Source: Streptomyces caelestis (lineage in GTDB: Bacteria; Actinomycetota; Actinomycetes; Streptomycetales; Streptomycetaceae). Taken from it: DNA of 64,000 bases. Below, piece after piece: positions 8,374 through 17,348 of the stretch. The notes below the pieces were generated by a model. It saw nothing but the letters and a program-made list of their open reading frames with translations, was not told the DNA's origin and ran no database searches. Location of the stretch: contig NZ_LGCN01000040.1 of NCBI RefSeq assembly GCF_001279005.1, positions 62,001 through 126,000 on the forward strand. The letters run 5' to 3'. Made by a program: the position numbers and the translations under genes. Numbering within the stretch: the first letter of the stretch is position 1; each line of letters begins with the position of its first letter.

Positions 8374-9699
8374 GTGGTGACCAGCGCAAAGCGCCACAAG
8401 CCAGACCGGCGCACCTATGTTCTCGACACCAGTGTCCTGCTGGCCGATCCAGGCGCCCTGAGCCGCTTCGACGAGCACGAGGTCGTGCTCCCCGTCGTCG
8501 TGGTGACCGAACTGGAGGCCAAGCGGAACCATCCCGAACTCGGCTACTTCGCCCGCCAGGCGCTGCGTCTGCTGGACGACTACCGGGTGCGGTACGGCCG
8601 CCTCGACGCCCCCATCCCGACCGGGGACCTCGGCGGGACCGTACGGGTCGAGCTCAACCACTCGGACCCCAGCGTGCTGCCCAGCGGCTACCGCCTGGGG
8701 GACAACGACTCCCGCATCCTCGCGGTCGCCCGCAACCTGCAGGCCGAGGGGTTCGACGTCACCGTCGTGTCCAAGGACCTCCCGCTCAGGATCAAGGCGT
8801 CCTCCGTGGGCCTCCTCGCCGAGGAGTACCGCGCGGAGCTCGCCATCACGGACTCCTCCGGCTGGACCGGAATGTCCGAACTGACCCTGCCCGGCGAGCA
8901 GGTGGACGTCCTCTTCGAAGAGGGACGCGTGTACGTGCCCGAGGCCGCGCACCTGCCCGTGCACACCGGACTGACCATCCAGTCGGAGCGCGGCAAGGCG
9001 CTCGGGCGGGTCACCGCCGACGGCAACGTGCGGCTGGTGCGCGGCGACCGGGAGGCGTTCGGCGTCAAGGGCCGCAGCGCCGAGCAGCGGATCGCGCTCG
9101 ATCTGCTGCTCGACCCGGACGTCGGGATCGTGTCCATGGGCGGCCGGGCCGGCACCGGCAAGTCGGCGCTGGCGCTGTGCGCCGGCCTGGAGGCGGTGCT
9201 GGAGCGCCGTCAGCACCAGAAGGTGATGGTCTTCCGTCCGCTGTACGCGGTGGGCGGGCAGGAGCTCGGCTATCTGCCCGGTTCCGAGGCGGAGAAGATG
9301 AGCCCTTGGGCGCAGGCGGTGTTCGACACGCTGTCGGCGGTCACCAGCCGGGAGGTCATCGAGGAGGTCACCGCGCGCGGCATGCTGGAGGTCCTGCCGC
9401 TCACCCACATCCGGGGCCGCTCGCTGCACGACGCGTTCGTGATCGTGGACGAGGCCCAGTCGCTGGAGCGGAACGTCCTGCTGACCGTTCTGTCCCGCAT
9501 CGGGGCCAATTCCCGGGTCGTCCTGACCCATGACGTCGCCCAGCGCGACAATCTGAGGGTCGGCCGGTACGACGGTGTGGTCGCCGTCGTCGAGAAGCTG
9601 AAGGGGCATCCGCTGTTCGCGCACGTCACCCTGACGCGGTCCGAGAGGTCCCAGATCGCCGCGCTGGTGACCGAAATGCTGGAGGACGGGCCGATCTGA
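8374..9699 (+). CDS. PIN-PhoH family ATPase
   Basis: A fusion protein of about 441 residues. The N-terminal PIN nuclease domain (about 10-140) starts with [16 protein letters not shown] and includes [14 protein letters not shown]. The C-terminal PhoH P-loop domain (about 230-435) has Walker [13 protein letters not shown], Walker [11 protein letters not shown] and [19 protein letters not shown]-PhoH proteins such as mycobacterial PhoH2 act as RNA helicase/RNases. Two adjacent GTG codons (8374, 8377) could start it; the first is taken. AGGGGG lies about 13 bp upstream, so the ribosome site is distant. The open frame upstream of 8374 overlaps the prenyltransferase gene and is not coding-like. 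Confidence 0.92.
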   Translation: MVTSAKRHKPDRRTYVLDTSVLLADPGALSRFDEHEVVLPVVVVTELEAKRNHPELGYFARQALRLLDDYRVRYGRLDAPIPTGDLGGTVRVELNHSDPSVLPSGYRLGDNDSRILAVARNLQAEGFDVTVVSKDLPLRIKASSVGLLAEEYRAELAITDSSGWTGMSELTLPGEQVDVLFEEGRVYVPEAAHLPVHTGLTIQSERGKALGRVTADGNVRLVRGDREAFGVKGRSAEQRIALDLLLDPDVGIVSMGGRAGTGKSALALCAGLEAVLERRQHQKVMVFRPLYAVGGQELGYLPGSEAEKMSPWAQAVFDTLSAVTSREVIEEVTARGMLEVLPLTHIRGRSLHDAFVIVDEAQSLERNVLLTVLSRIGANSRVVLTHDVAQRDNLRVGRYDGVVAVVEKLKGHPLFAHVTLTRSERSQIAALVTEMLEDGPI

Positions 9700-10140
9700 C
9701 CCGCGGCTTCCCAGGGAGGTCGGTCACCCTGTGGTCGGCGCCGTCCGGAAAGGCGTAGAGCCTAGCCGGGCGGCGTCGGCGCGTGTGCGGATTTCCGGAA
9801 TTCCCCAGGGCCAAACGGGATGTGAGCTTTCACACGCAACGGATAATTGCCTTGCGGCGCCGGGTTACGGCAGAGTCTCACTCCTGTCAGGCCCCGCATA
9901 CGACACACCTGTACCCCTTGGGGTACCACCCACGCCTTTGAGGCGGTGGGGGAGGTACAGCACCACAGTCTCAACTCCATAGCGTCGTCGTATGCCGCCC
10001 GAGTCACCACGCGGCGCTCCCTCGCAGGAGTTGCCCAACGGGCCCGCGCCTCCCGTGACCCGTAGTTGGGGAGGCCAGTGCCAGGGGCACGATTGCGTCC
10101 GCGAGGGTCACCGGAGCGGGCGATGCTGGAAGGAAACCGT
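9700..10140 (+). promoter_or_regulatory. Long structured leader before the SLT gene
   Basis: This 440 bp gap contains strong stems: the gtacccc-ggggtac step near 9911-9926, a cccacgcc/ggcggtggg hairpin at about 9930-9951, and a second gtacc/ggtac pair enclosing both (about 9911-9957). The leader of a wall-hydrolase-like gene in Streptomyces can carry a c-di-AMP (ydaO) riboswitch, but I do not find its conserved core here. Function is unassigned. Confidence 0.4.
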
Positions 10141-10848
10141 GTGAGCCGGATCTCGGTCCGGGGATTCGCAGTGGCCTCGGCCACCGCGGTCACCGCTGTC
10201 GGAAGCGTCGTCGGCGTTGCCTCGGGCAGCACCGCGCAGAACAACGACGTCGAAGCGACGGCAAGCGGCACCACGCTGCTCGCGGACATCCCCGCGGGCC
10301 AGCAGGCCCAGGTGCAGACCGCCTCCCTGACGCAGCAGGCCGAAACGATGGCCATCGCCGCGGACGCGAGCGCCAAGAAGGACGCCGAGGAGGCCGCCCG
10401 CAAGGCCGCCGCCGAGACGGCGGTCGCGAAGAAGAAGGAAGCGGCCGAGAAGGCGGAGCAGGAGGCCAAGGAGGCCAAGGAGCGCGCGGAGGCCAAGGCC
10501 GCCGCCAGCCGTTCCGCGACCCGTGACGCGTCCAGCTTCGCGGTCCAGTCGTCCTACACGATCGCCCAAGTACAGGCGATGGCCCGGCAGATCGTGCCGG
10601 CGGACCAGTTCCAGTGCTTCAGCAACATCGTGGACCACGAGTCCAGCTGGAACTACCGGGCCGACAACCCCACCTCCGACGCCTACGGCCTGGTGCAGGC
10701 ACTCCCGGGCTCCAAGATGGCCTCCGCCGGAGCCGACTGGGCGACGAACCCGGCCACGCAGATCAAGTGGGGCCTGGGCTACATGAACGACCGCTACGGC
10801 AGCCCCTGCGGCGCCTGGAACTTCTGGCAGGCCAACCACTGGTACTAG
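10141..10848 (+). CDS. Secreted transglycosylase-like (SLT) protein with coiled-coil linker
   Basis: A protein of about 235 residues exported through an N-terminal signal (VSRISVRGFAVASATAVTAV). A long Ala/Lys/Glu-rich coiled coil (about 80-145) follows. The C-terminal domain begins near SYTIAQVQAMARQI and contains FSNIVDHESSWNYRAD, SDAYGLVQALPGSKM and WGLGYMNDRYGSPCGAWNFW, the pattern of actinobacterial lytic transglycosylase-like domains with catalytic Glu in DHESSW. The GTG at 10141 has GGAAGG seven bases upstream; the longer frame from 10066 lacks this. Likely role is peptidoglycan cleavage during growth or germination. Confidence 0.88.
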   Translation: MSRISVRGFAVASATAVTAVGSVVGVASGSTAQNNDVEATASGTTLLADIPAGQQAQVQTASLTQQAETMAIAADASAKKDAEEAARKAAAETAVAKKKEAAEKAEQEAKEAKERAEAKAAASRSATRDASSFAVQSSYTIAQVQAMARQIVPADQFQCFSNIVDHESSWNYRADNPTSDAYGLVQALPGSKMASAGADWATNPATQIKWGLGYMNDRYGSPCGAWNFWQANHWY

Positions 10849-10892
10849 AGGTACCAGGGCCCCTTCGGCCCCGCCCCGCTCAACCACGGCAC

Positions 10893-10923
10893 AGCCCCAC
10901 ACCGTCCTGCGGTGCGGGGCTTT
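10893..10923 (+). terminator. Hairpin terminator after the SLT gene
   Basis: Twelve-base arms, agccccacaccg and cggtgcggggct, pair with one G-U and a 5-nt loop, followed by ttt. It sits 45 bp after the SLT stop and before the AI-2E permease gene. Confidence 0.7.
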
Positions 10924-10991
10924 CGCCATGTACGGTCTGACCGACGGCTCCAGGGGGAGTGGTGGGGGGAAACGGGGGAAGAGGACGGATC

Positions 10992-12410
10992 ATGTCGCGA
11001 GTGCCAGGGTGGCTCGGCCGGGTCGGAGCCGGGCTGACCGAGGTCAGCAGGCGGCTGGAGGAGCGCCGCGCCGAGGTGGAGCGGGACCCCCGGCTGGATG
11101 TCGATCCCGATCCCGATCCCGGCCCCGAACCCGGACGGGTGGAGACCCCGGGCCCCGCCCCCGAGTCGTCGCTCGCGTACACAGCCACCGTCGTCCCGGC
11201 CCGCCCCGACCCGGCGCAGGCCGTGCCCTGGGGGGTACGGGTCGCGGCCGAGGCCGGCTGGCGGCTGCTGGTGCTGGCCGGCACGGTCTGGGTGCTCATG
11301 CGGATCATCAGCGCCGTCCAGCTGGTGGTGCTGGCGTTCGTGGCCTCGCTGCTGATCACCGCGCTGCTGCAGCCGACGGTGGCGCGGATGAGGCGGCTCG
11401 GCGTGCCGCGCGGACCGGCCACCGCGCTGACGGCGCTGTTCGGGTTCGTCGTGATCGGCCTCATCGGCTGGTTCGTGACCTGGCAGGTCATGGAGAACAT
11501 CGACCACCTCTCCGACCAGATCCAGGACGGCATCGACGAGCTGCGCAACTGGCTCCTCAACAGCCCCTTCCACGTCACCGACAAGCAGATCAACGAGATC
11601 GCCAAGAACCTGCGGGAGGCGGTCGGCGCCAACACCGAGCAGATCACCTCGGCGGGTCTGGAGGGCGTGACCGTCGTGGTCGAGGCGCTCACCGGCATAC
11701 TGCTGGCGGTCTTCTCGACGCTGTTCCTGCTCTACGACGGCAAGCGGATCTGGGAGTGGTCGCTGCGGCTCGTTCCGGCGGCGGCCCGTCCGGGTGTCGC
11801 GGGGGCGGGCCCGGCCGCGTGGCGGACGCTGACGGCGTACGTGCGCGGCACGGTGATAGTGGCTCTGATCGACGCGATCTTCATCGGTCTCGGCATCTAC
11901 TTCCTCGACGTGCCGATGGCGGTGCCGCTCGCCGTGTTCATCTTCCTGTTCTCGTTCATCCCGCTGGTGGGCGCGGTGGTGTCGGGAGCGCTCGCGGTGG
12001 TCGTCGGGCTCGTCACGCAGGGCGTGTTCACGGGCGTCATGGTGCTGGTGGTGGTGCTGGCGGTGCAGCAGATCGAGGGGCACATCCTCCAGCCGTTCAT
12101 TCTGGGCCGCGCGGTGCGGGTCCATCCGCTCGCGGTGGTGCTGGCGGTCGCCTCGGGCGGCATGGTGGCCGGCATCGGCGGGGCGGTGGTGGCCGTGCCG
12201 CTGGTCGCGGTCACGAACACCGTCGTCGGTTATCTGCGGGCGTACGCCCACGAGACGGTGCCGGTCCACGCGCCCCGGCCGCGCGGCGCCACGGCGATGT
12301 CCGAACCGGGCGCCCCGCCGGCGCCGGCGCCGGCGCCTCAGCCTCCGACGCCGGAGGCGGATGCGGATGCGGAGAAGGAGAAGCGGCCGGGGGACACGGG
12401 CGAGGAGTAG
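10992..12410 (+). CDS. AI-2E family (PerM-like) transporter
   Basis: A 472-residue integral membrane protein of the AI-2 exporter/PerM superfamily. The N-terminus (1-75) is hydrophilic with a DPDPDPGPEP repeat. Membrane segments follow at GWRLLVLAGTVWVLMRII, LVVLAFVASLLITALL and ALTALFGFVVIGLIGWFV, and then a soluble loop (about 190-240). A second membrane block has SFIPLVGAVVSGALAVVVGL, FTGVMVLVVVLAVQQIEGHI and the signature ILQPFILGRAVRVHPLAVVL. The C-terminal 55 residues are Pro/Ala-rich and cytosolic. The ATG at 10992 follows GGGGGAAGAGGA. Substrate is unknown; the family exports AI-2 or other small molecules. Confidence 0.9.
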   Translation: MSRVPGWLGRVGAGLTEVSRRLEERRAEVERDPRLDVDPDPDPGPEPGRVETPGPAPESSLAYTATVVPARPDPAQAVPWGVRVAAEAGWRLLVLAGTVWVLMRIISAVQLVVLAFVASLLITALLQPTVARMRRLGVPRGPATALTALFGFVVIGLIGWFVTWQVMENIDHLSDQIQDGIDELRNWLLNSPFHVTDKQINEIAKNLREAVGANTEQITSAGLEGVTVVVEALTGILLAVFSTLFLLYDGKRIWEWSLRLVPAAARPGVAGAGPAAWRTLTAYVRGTVIVALIDAIFIGLGIYFLDVPMAVPLAVFIFLFSFIPLVGAVVSGALAVVVGLVTQGVFTGVMVLVVVLAVQQIEGHILQPFILGRAVRVHPLAVVLAVASGGMVAGIGGAVVAVPLVAVTNTVVGYLRAYAHETVPVHAPRPRGATAMSEPGAPPAPAPAPQPPTPEADADAEKEKRPGDTGEE

Positions 12411-12426
12411 CCACACTGCCGTAGCT

Positions 12427-12656
12427 GCGGGCAGTCGTGCCTTCCCTTCCCGTGCCCGAAGGGCCTGGGAGGTGCCCCCCAGGGCGGCACGGGTGGGCGA
12501 TGGGGGTCCTCCCCGCTCGAGCGAAGCCGAGAGTGGGGGAGGCACCCGGCGAACGCCGGTGAGTGGTGTCGGTGCGGGACGGGGGTGTTCGCGCAGCCCG
12601 GCGCTTACGGGGTGCCGTCGCGCCCACCCGTGCCGCCCTGCGGCACGACTGCCCGC
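12427..12656. repeat. Nested inverted repeats with a dispersed Streptomyces-type palindrome
   Basis: Two perfect inverted pairs are nested: 12427-12441 with 12642-12656 (15 bp), and 12480-12499 with 12621-12640 (20 bp). The arms are adjacent on the right but 38 bp apart on the left. Inside lies cgctcgagcgaagccgagag, a sequence I recall as recurring between Streptomyces genes. The element lies between the AI-2E gene and the ahpD terminator. Confidence 0.75.
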
Positions 12657-12755
12657 GGAGGCGCGGGGACGCGGGGCGCGGAGGCGTGGGGACGCGGAGG
12701 CGCGGAGGTGTGGGGACGCGGAGGCGCGGGGATGCGGAGGCGCGGGGGTGTGGGT
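12656..12755. repeat. Degenerate G-rich tandem array
   Basis: About seven imperfect copies of a ggacgcggaggcgcg-like unit, 12-18 nt long, run for 100 bp with strong strand asymmetry (G on the plus strand). It abuts the inverted repeat element and precedes the ahpD terminator. No frame through it looks like protein. Confidence 0.65.
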
Positions 12756-12764
12756 GTATGGGGT

Positions 12765-12796
12765 GGGCCCGCCTACCGGGGGGGGTGGGCGGGCCC
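12765..12796 (-). terminator. GC-rich terminator hairpin downstream of ahpD
   Basis: Nine-base arms gggcccgcc and ggcgggccc enclose a 14-nt G-rich loop, starting 24 bp beyond the ahpD stop. It lacks a T tract on either side, as is common in Streptomyces. Confidence 0.5.
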
Positions 12797-12819
12797 GAGG
12801 GGTGGGGCGGTGGGCGGGG

Positions 12820-13353
12820 TTACTCCGCGAGGGCCGCTTCCGCGTCCAGGGTGGCGGCGACCGCCTGGACCACCGAGGCGATCTTGAAGGCCTCCTGGAT
12901 GACCTCACGCTCCACGCCGGCCTTGCGCAGCACCTGCTCGTGGGAGTCGAGGCACATGCCGCAGCCGTTGATCGCGGAGACCGCGAAGGACCAGAACTCG
13001 AAGTCGACCTTGTCGACGCCCGGGTTGCCGATGACGTTCATCCGCAGACCGGCGCGCAGGTTGCCGTACTCGTGGTCCGACAGCAGGTGACGGGTGCGGT
13101 AGAAGACGTTGTTCATCGCCATCACCGCGGCGGCGGCCTTGGCGGCCGTGTACGCCTCCGGCGACAGGTTCGCCTTCGCCTCCGGCTCCAGCTCGCGCAG
13201 CACGATCGCCGAGCGCGAGGCGATCGCCGTCGACAGCACCGTGCCCCACAGCTGCTGGGCCGGCAGGTCGGAGTTGCCGATGACCGAGCCCAGGTTGAGC
13301 TTCAGGTCCTTGGCGTAGTCCGGTATGCGGGACTTCAGGGAGTCGAGCGACAC
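12820..13353 (-). CDS. ahpD: Alkyl hydroperoxide reductase subunit AhpD
   Basis: A 177-residue AhpD-fold peroxidase and reductant of AhpC. The active-site CxxC is Cys131-Cys134 in [13 protein letters not shown] with His138, preceded by a conserved Glu-bearing helix; [12 protein letters not shown] is also typical. In actinobacteria AhpD replaces AhpF and passes electrons from dihydrolipoamide components to AhpC. The GTG at 13353 follows the ahpC stop by 6 bp, so the two genes form one operon, ahpC-ahpD, read leftward from the oxyR divergent region. Confidence 0.96.
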   Translation of the reverse strand: MSLDSLKSRIPDYAKDLKLNLGSVIGNSDLPAQQLWGTVLSTAIASRSAIVLRELEPEAKANLSPEAYTAAKAAAAVMAMNNVFYRTRHLLSDHEYGNLRAGLRMNVIGNPGVDKVDFEFWSFAVSAINGCGMCLDSHEQVLRKAGVEREVIQEAFKIASVVQAVAATLDAEAALAE

Positions 13354-13359
13354 GTCAGC

Positions 13360-13914
13360 TCACTCCCCGGCCAGCAGCGCGACCGGGTCCAGGGTCTCGT
13401 CGCCCTTGGACCAGTTGCACGGGCAGAGCTCGTCGGTCTGCAGGGCGTCCAGGACCCGCAGGACCTCCTTGGGGTTACGGCCGACGGAGCCGGCGGTCAC
13501 CATGGAGAACTGGATCTCGTTGTTCTGGTCCACGATGAACACGGCGCGCTTGGCGAAGCCGTCCTCGCCCTCGATGCCGAGCTCGCGCATCAGCTCGTGC
13601 TTGGAGTCCGCCATCATCGGGAACGGCAGGTCGCGCAGGTCGTCGTGGTCCTTGCGCCAGGCGTGGTGGACGAACTCCGAGTCGCCGGAGAAGCCCAGGA
13701 CCTGGGCGTCACGGTCGGCGAACTCGTCGTTCAGCTTGCCGAAGGCGGCGATCTCGGTCGGGCACACGAAGGTGAAGTCCTTGGGCCACGCGAACACGAT
13801 CTTCCACTTGCCCTCGTAGGTCTTGTGGTTGATCGTCTCGAACTCCTTGCCCTTCTCCAGCGAGACACAGGCGGTCAGTTCGAAATCGGGGAACTTGTCA
13901 CCGACAGTGAGCAC
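13360..13914 (-). CDS. ahpC: Alkyl hydroperoxide reductase AhpC (2-Cys peroxiredoxin)
   Basis: A 184-residue peroxiredoxin that reduces H2O2 and organic hydroperoxides. The peroxidatic Cys51 lies in FAWPKDFTFVCPTE, and resolving Cys164/Cys166 in DELCPCNW. The GTG at 13914 gives the usual N-terminus VLTVGDKFPDF and has AAGGAG just upstream; the ATG at 14061 would add 49 residues overlapping the promoter and the oxyR start. It is divergent from oxyR, the expected peroxide-responsive activator, and followed at once by ahpD. Confidence 0.96.
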   Translation of the reverse strand: MLTVGDKFPDFELTACVSLEKGKEFETINHKTYEGKWKIVFAWPKDFTFVCPTEIAAFGKLNDEFADRDAQVLGFSGDSEFVHHAWRKDHDDLRDLPFPMMADSKHELMRELGIEGEDGFAKRAVFIVDQNNEIQFSMVTAGSVGRNPKEVLRVLDALQTDELCPCNWSKGDETLDPVALLAGE

Positions 13915-14008
13915 GGGCTCTCCTTGCAGCGGGGAAACACCCGGATTGCGGGTGTTTCCCATGGGTTGGACCTTGTTGATGTTGGCACACCGTGTATTGA
14001 TTAGTGAA

Positions 14009-14045
14009 ATAGCTACACTCGGGCGTGTTGATCGGAGGTAGCTAT
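14009..14045. promoter_or_regulatory. OxyR-box-like operator between ahpC and oxyR
   Basis: A perfect 8-bp inverted repeat, atagctac at 14009-14016 and gtagctat at 14038-14045. The outer ATAG and CTAT tetranucleotides are 33 bp apart, the spacing of the first and fourth elements of the classic OxyR site (ATAG, CTAT, ATAG, CTAT, each 7 bp apart). The third position reads ATCG (3 of 4); the second does not match. The right end overlaps the oxyR ribosome site, consistent with autoregulation. Confidence 0.6.
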
Positions 14046-14047
14046 CA

Positions 14048-14992
14048 GTGACCGTGGGCAAGAGGCGCAGGCAGCCCAGTTTCGCTCAGCTCCGCGCGTT
14101 CGCCGCGGTGGCCGAGCATCTGCACTTCCGGGACGCCGCCTCGGCGATCGGGATGAGCCAGCCGGCGCTGTCGGGCGCCGTGTCGGCGCTGGAGGAGACG
14201 CTCGGTGTCACCCTGGTGGAGCGTACGACGCGCAGGGTGCTGCTCTCCCCGGCCGGTGAGCGGCTCGCCGTCCGCGCCAAGGCGGTGCTGGAGGAGGTCG
14301 GGGCGCTGCTGGAGGAGGCGGACGCACTGCGGGCGCCGTTCACCGGGGTGCTGCGGCTCGGCGTGATCCCGACCGTCGCGCCCTATCTGCTGCCGACGGT
14401 CCTGCGACTGGTCCGCGGCCGCTATCCGCTCCTCGACCTCCAGGTGCACGAGGAGCAGACCGCGAGCCTGCTGGACGGACTGGCCGGCGGCCGGCTCGAC
14501 CTGCTGTTGCTCGCGGTGCCCCTCGGCGTTCCCGGTGTGACCGAGATCCCCCTCTTCGACGAGGACTTCGTGCTGGTCACCCCGCTCGGCCACCGCCTCG
14601 GCGGCCGGGAGGGCATCCCCCGCGCGGTGCTGCGCGAGCTGAACCTGCTGCTGCTCGACGAGGGCCACTGCCTGCGCGACCAGGCCCTGGACATCTGCCG
14701 GGAGGCCGGGCGGGCCGACGTCCCGGCCACGACGACGGCGGCCGGACTGGGCACCCTCGTCCAGCTGGTCGCGGGCGGCCTCGGGGTGACCCTGCTGCCG
14801 CGCACCGCCGTCGAGGTCGAGACCGCCCGCTCCAACCGGCTGCTCACCGCCCGCTTCGCCGACCCGGCCCCTTCCCGCCGCATCGCCCTCGCCATGCGCA
14901 CGGGCACGGTGAGGGCGACGGAGCACAGGGAACTGGCGGCGTCCCTGCGGGCGGCGATGCGGGACCTTCCGGTACGGATAGTGGGGAGCTGA
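14048..14992 (+). CDS. oxyR: OxyR hydrogen-peroxide-inducible LysR-family activator
   Basis: A 314-residue LysR-type regulator. The N-terminal winged helix (about 10-68) includes FAAVAEHLHFRDAASAIGMS and ALEETLGVTLVERTTRRVLL. The effector domain carries the redox pair Cys208 and Cys217 in DEGHCLRDQALDIC, matching the Cys199/Cys208 region of E. coli OxyR. Oxidation would form a disulfide and activate ahpCD. The GTG at 14048 follows GGAGG; a second GTG at 14054 is possible. In S. coelicolor the same oxyR/ahpCD divergent pair is known to be peroxide-regulated. Confidence 0.95.
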   Translation: MTVGKRRRQPSFAQLRAFAAVAEHLHFRDAASAIGMSQPALSGAVSALEETLGVTLVERTTRRVLLSPAGERLAVRAKAVLEEVGALLEEADALRAPFTGVLRLGVIPTVAPYLLPTVLRLVRGRYPLLDLQVHEEQTASLLDGLAGGRLDLLLLAVPLGVPGVTEIPLFDEDFVLVTPLGHRLGGREGIPRAVLRELNLLLLDEGHCLRDQALDICREAGRADVPATTTAAGLGTLVQLVAGGLGVTLLPRTAVEVETARSNRLLTARFADPAPSRRIALAMRTGTVRATEHRELAASLRAAMRDLPVRIVGS

Positions 14993-15014
14993 ACGCCCCC
15001 ACCGTCCGTGCCGT

Positions 15015-17348
15015 TCACTCCGTGCGCAGCCCGTCCGGACGCATCATGCGCAGCAGCGGGGGCAGGCTCAGCAGGGTCACCGCGAGGACCACGCCCGCGC
15101 CGACGCCGGTCATCCGGAAGACGCTCGCCCAGTCCACGCTCACCGGTGTCGCGGTCATCTTCAGCAGCACCGCGCCCAGGGTCACGCCCACCACCGAGGC
15201 CAGCAGCAGGCCCAGGCCGATCGGTATCGCCGTCTGCCAGAGCACCGACAGGCTCAGGGTGCGCCGGCGGGTGCCGAAGGCGACCAGGGCCGACAGCAGC
15301 TTGCGGCGCTCCCGCAACTGCTCCAGCTGGGAGACCAGCAGACTCGCCCCGATCAGCGCCAGCACGGCCACGGCGCCGACGAACAGGCCCGTGCGGATCG
15401 ACTCGTAGCGGTCGGAACGCTCGGTGGCGTACCACGTCCCCGGAACGCTCATCGGATCGATCTCGGCCGCCGCGTTGCGCACGTACTCGCGGACGTACGG
15501 CACCGAGTCGTCGATCACCAGATACAGCTCCCCTCTGACCTCCTCCGCCATGGCTGCGGGCATCGCGCCCGGGGTCATCAGGAAGCCGTTGCGCCGGTTG
15601 CCGGTCGGGTCGTCGATCGGGTCGGCCTGCTTCACTCCCTCCGGGAGCGTCCAGGCGACGGCCTCGGTCTCCCCGGGGCCTTCGGGCGTCTCCAGGTACA
15701 GCTTCCGGCCGGGCTTGTTTAGCGCCGCGGTCCCGTCGCCGTAGTCGTCGCTGCGGAGCGTGAACGCGTCACCGTCCCGGCAATCCGGCAGCTTCGCGAC
15801 CTCCCGCAGGGTGGCGCAGTCGCCGATGGTCAGCGGCGCGCCGTTCTGCGGCTCCTTCTGCGGCGGCGCGTCATAGAGGTACCCCTCGGACAGGGCGTGC
15901 ACCTTGCGTACGCCCTCGGTCCTCTCCAGCTTCGTCGCGGCCGCGCCGAGTTCCACGCCCGTGGGCACCCGCACCTGCATCTGGGCCCTGGTCACGTCGT
16001 AGTCGGTGGCCTTGGTGTAGTCGTCCTCCACCCCGGCGAACAGCATCTGCAGCGCGATCGCGCCGGCCACGGCCACCGCGATGCCGTTGACCATGCGGGC
16101 CGCCGCGCCGCTGCTCAACCGGAGTCGGCGCACGGCGAGTTGCCAGGAAACGCTGCCCGAGCCGAGCCGGGCGACGACCGTCTCCACGATCCACGGCAGC
16201 AGCGCGGTGACGCCGACGAGCAGACAGACGACACCGCCGGTGACCAGGTACTGGTTGAAGTCCCCGTTCTCCCGGCCCTGGCCGATCATGGGGAACAGCA
16301 TGCCGGCACCGGCCAGCGGCAGCAGCAGCCGCCACCACAGCCTGCGGCGGGCGGGCCGCGCCGTGCGCACCACGCCCAGCGGCTCGATGACCACCCCGCG
16401 CAGCGCCAGCAGCGTCACCAGCACCGCGGCCCCCGGAACCGCCACCGCGACCAGCAGCGCCAGCAGCGGCGAGGGGTTCAGATAGCTCGGGAAGACACTG
16501 ATCCGGAACACCTCGACGGACGCCCCGAACTCACGCCCCGCCAGGAAGAACCCGGTGCCGAACACCAGCCCCAGCAGTGCCCCGCCGAGCGCCTCGCCCG
16601 CGGCGATCCGCCGGGTCATGCCGCCGTCGGAGCCGACCAGCCGCAGCGCGGCCAGCCTGCGGTCGCGCCGCTCGCCGCCGAACCGTACGGCCGCGGCGAT
16701 GAACACGGCGACCGGCATCAGCAGCACCACGAAGACGACCAGGACCAGCAGCACGAGGACCGGGTCCATCTCCTCCTCCACCGGGTTGGGGTCCCCGAAG
16801 GAGTCGATACGGCCCACGATCCCGTCGCCGACCCGCTGTGCGAGGCCCTCGGCGCCCGCGTAGTAGGCGAGCTCCTGCGAGCCGATCAGCCCCTGCTCGC
16901 CGATCGTCCCCACGATGTCGTACGACAGCCGTTCCCGCAGCAGTCGACCGTCGTCGGAGCCGAGGAGTTCCCTCAGCGCGGGGGAGACCCACATCTCGCC
17001 CGGCGCCGGGAACTCCCGGAGCCCCGGCGGCAGCGGGGCCTTGGCGCCCTCCGGCTCCAGCAGCCGGCCGCGGATGTCCCGGCCGTCGAACTCGGTGTCG
17101 GTGTCCGCGGTCACCAGGGTGTCGTCGGCGCGCTCGATCTGCTCACCGAAGGTGTAGTCGAGCCGCGCCTCCCCCCGCCGGTCCCGCTCCGCCAGCGCGC
17201 CCGGCAGGGCGGTGGTCAGCAGCAGCAGCGCCACCCCCAGCCCGACCCCGACGGCGGTGAGCAGCGCGCGGATCCAGCCCTCGCGTCCGCCGGCGAAGGC
17301 GAACCGGACCCCCATGACGAGGTCCCGCACCCACTGACCGGCATTCAT
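15015..17348 (-). CDS. FtsX-like ABC transporter permease
   Basis: A 777-residue MacB/FtsX-type permease. An N-terminal membrane helix (WIRALLTAVGVGLGVALLLL) leads into a large extracytoplasmic domain (about 45-205). Two clusters of membrane helices follow: LVLLVLVVFVVLLMPVAVF, then LLALLVAVAVPGAAVLVTLL. A second extracellular domain (about 445-645) precedes the C-terminal membrane cluster (VGAVAVLALIGASLLVSQLE, QTAIPIGLGLLLASVVGV). It overlaps the ATPase gene by 4 bp and forms the membrane part of that ABC system. The cargo is unknown; such PadR-linked systems often respond to membrane-active compounds. Confidence 0.9.
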   Translation of the reverse strand: MNAGQWVRDLVMGVRFAFAGGREGWIRALLTAVGVGLGVALLLLTTALPGALAERDRRGEARLDYTFGEQIERADDTLVTADTDTEFDGRDIRGRLLEPEGAKAPLPPGLREFPAPGEMWVSPALRELLGSDDGRLLRERLSYDIVGTIGEQGLIGSQELAYYAGAEGLAQRVGDGIVGRIDSFGDPNPVEEEMDPVLVLLVLVVFVVLLMPVAVFIAAAVRFGGERRDRRLAALRLVGSDGGMTRRIAAGEALGGALLGLVFGTGFFLAGREFGASVEVFRISVFPSYLNPSPLLALLVAVAVPGAAVLVTLLALRGVVIEPLGVVRTARPARRRLWWRLLLPLAGAGMLFPMIGQGRENGDFNQYLVTGGVVCLLVGVTALLPWIVETVVARLGSGSVSWQLAVRRLRLSSGAAARMVNGIAVAVAGAIALQMLFAGVEDDYTKATDYDVTRAQMQVRVPTGVELGAAATKLERTEGVRKVHALSEGYLYDAPPQKEPQNGAPLTIGDCATLREVAKLPDCRDGDAFTLRSDDYGDGTAALNKPGRKLYLETPEGPGETEAVAWTLPEGVKQADPIDDPTGNRRNGFLMTPGAMPAAMAEEVRGELYLVIDDSVPYVREYVRNAAAEIDPMSVPGTWYATERSDRYESIRTGLFVGAVAVLALIGASLLVSQLEQLRERRKLLSALVAFGTRRRTLSLSVLWQTAIPIGLGLLLASVVGVTLGAVLLKMTATPVSVDWASVFRMTGVGAGVVLAVTLLSLPPLLRMMRPDGLRTE

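Noticed and set aside
9700..10140. c-di-AMP (ydaO) riboswitch upstream of the SLT gene
   Set aside because: Expected from gene type and leader length, but the conserved core of this riboswitch class was not found; only unrelated hairpins are seen.
10845..12908. 687-codon open frame on the minus strand
   Set aside because: Antisense to the AI-2E permease and running through the G-rich array; Arg/His/Pro-rich with no family features.
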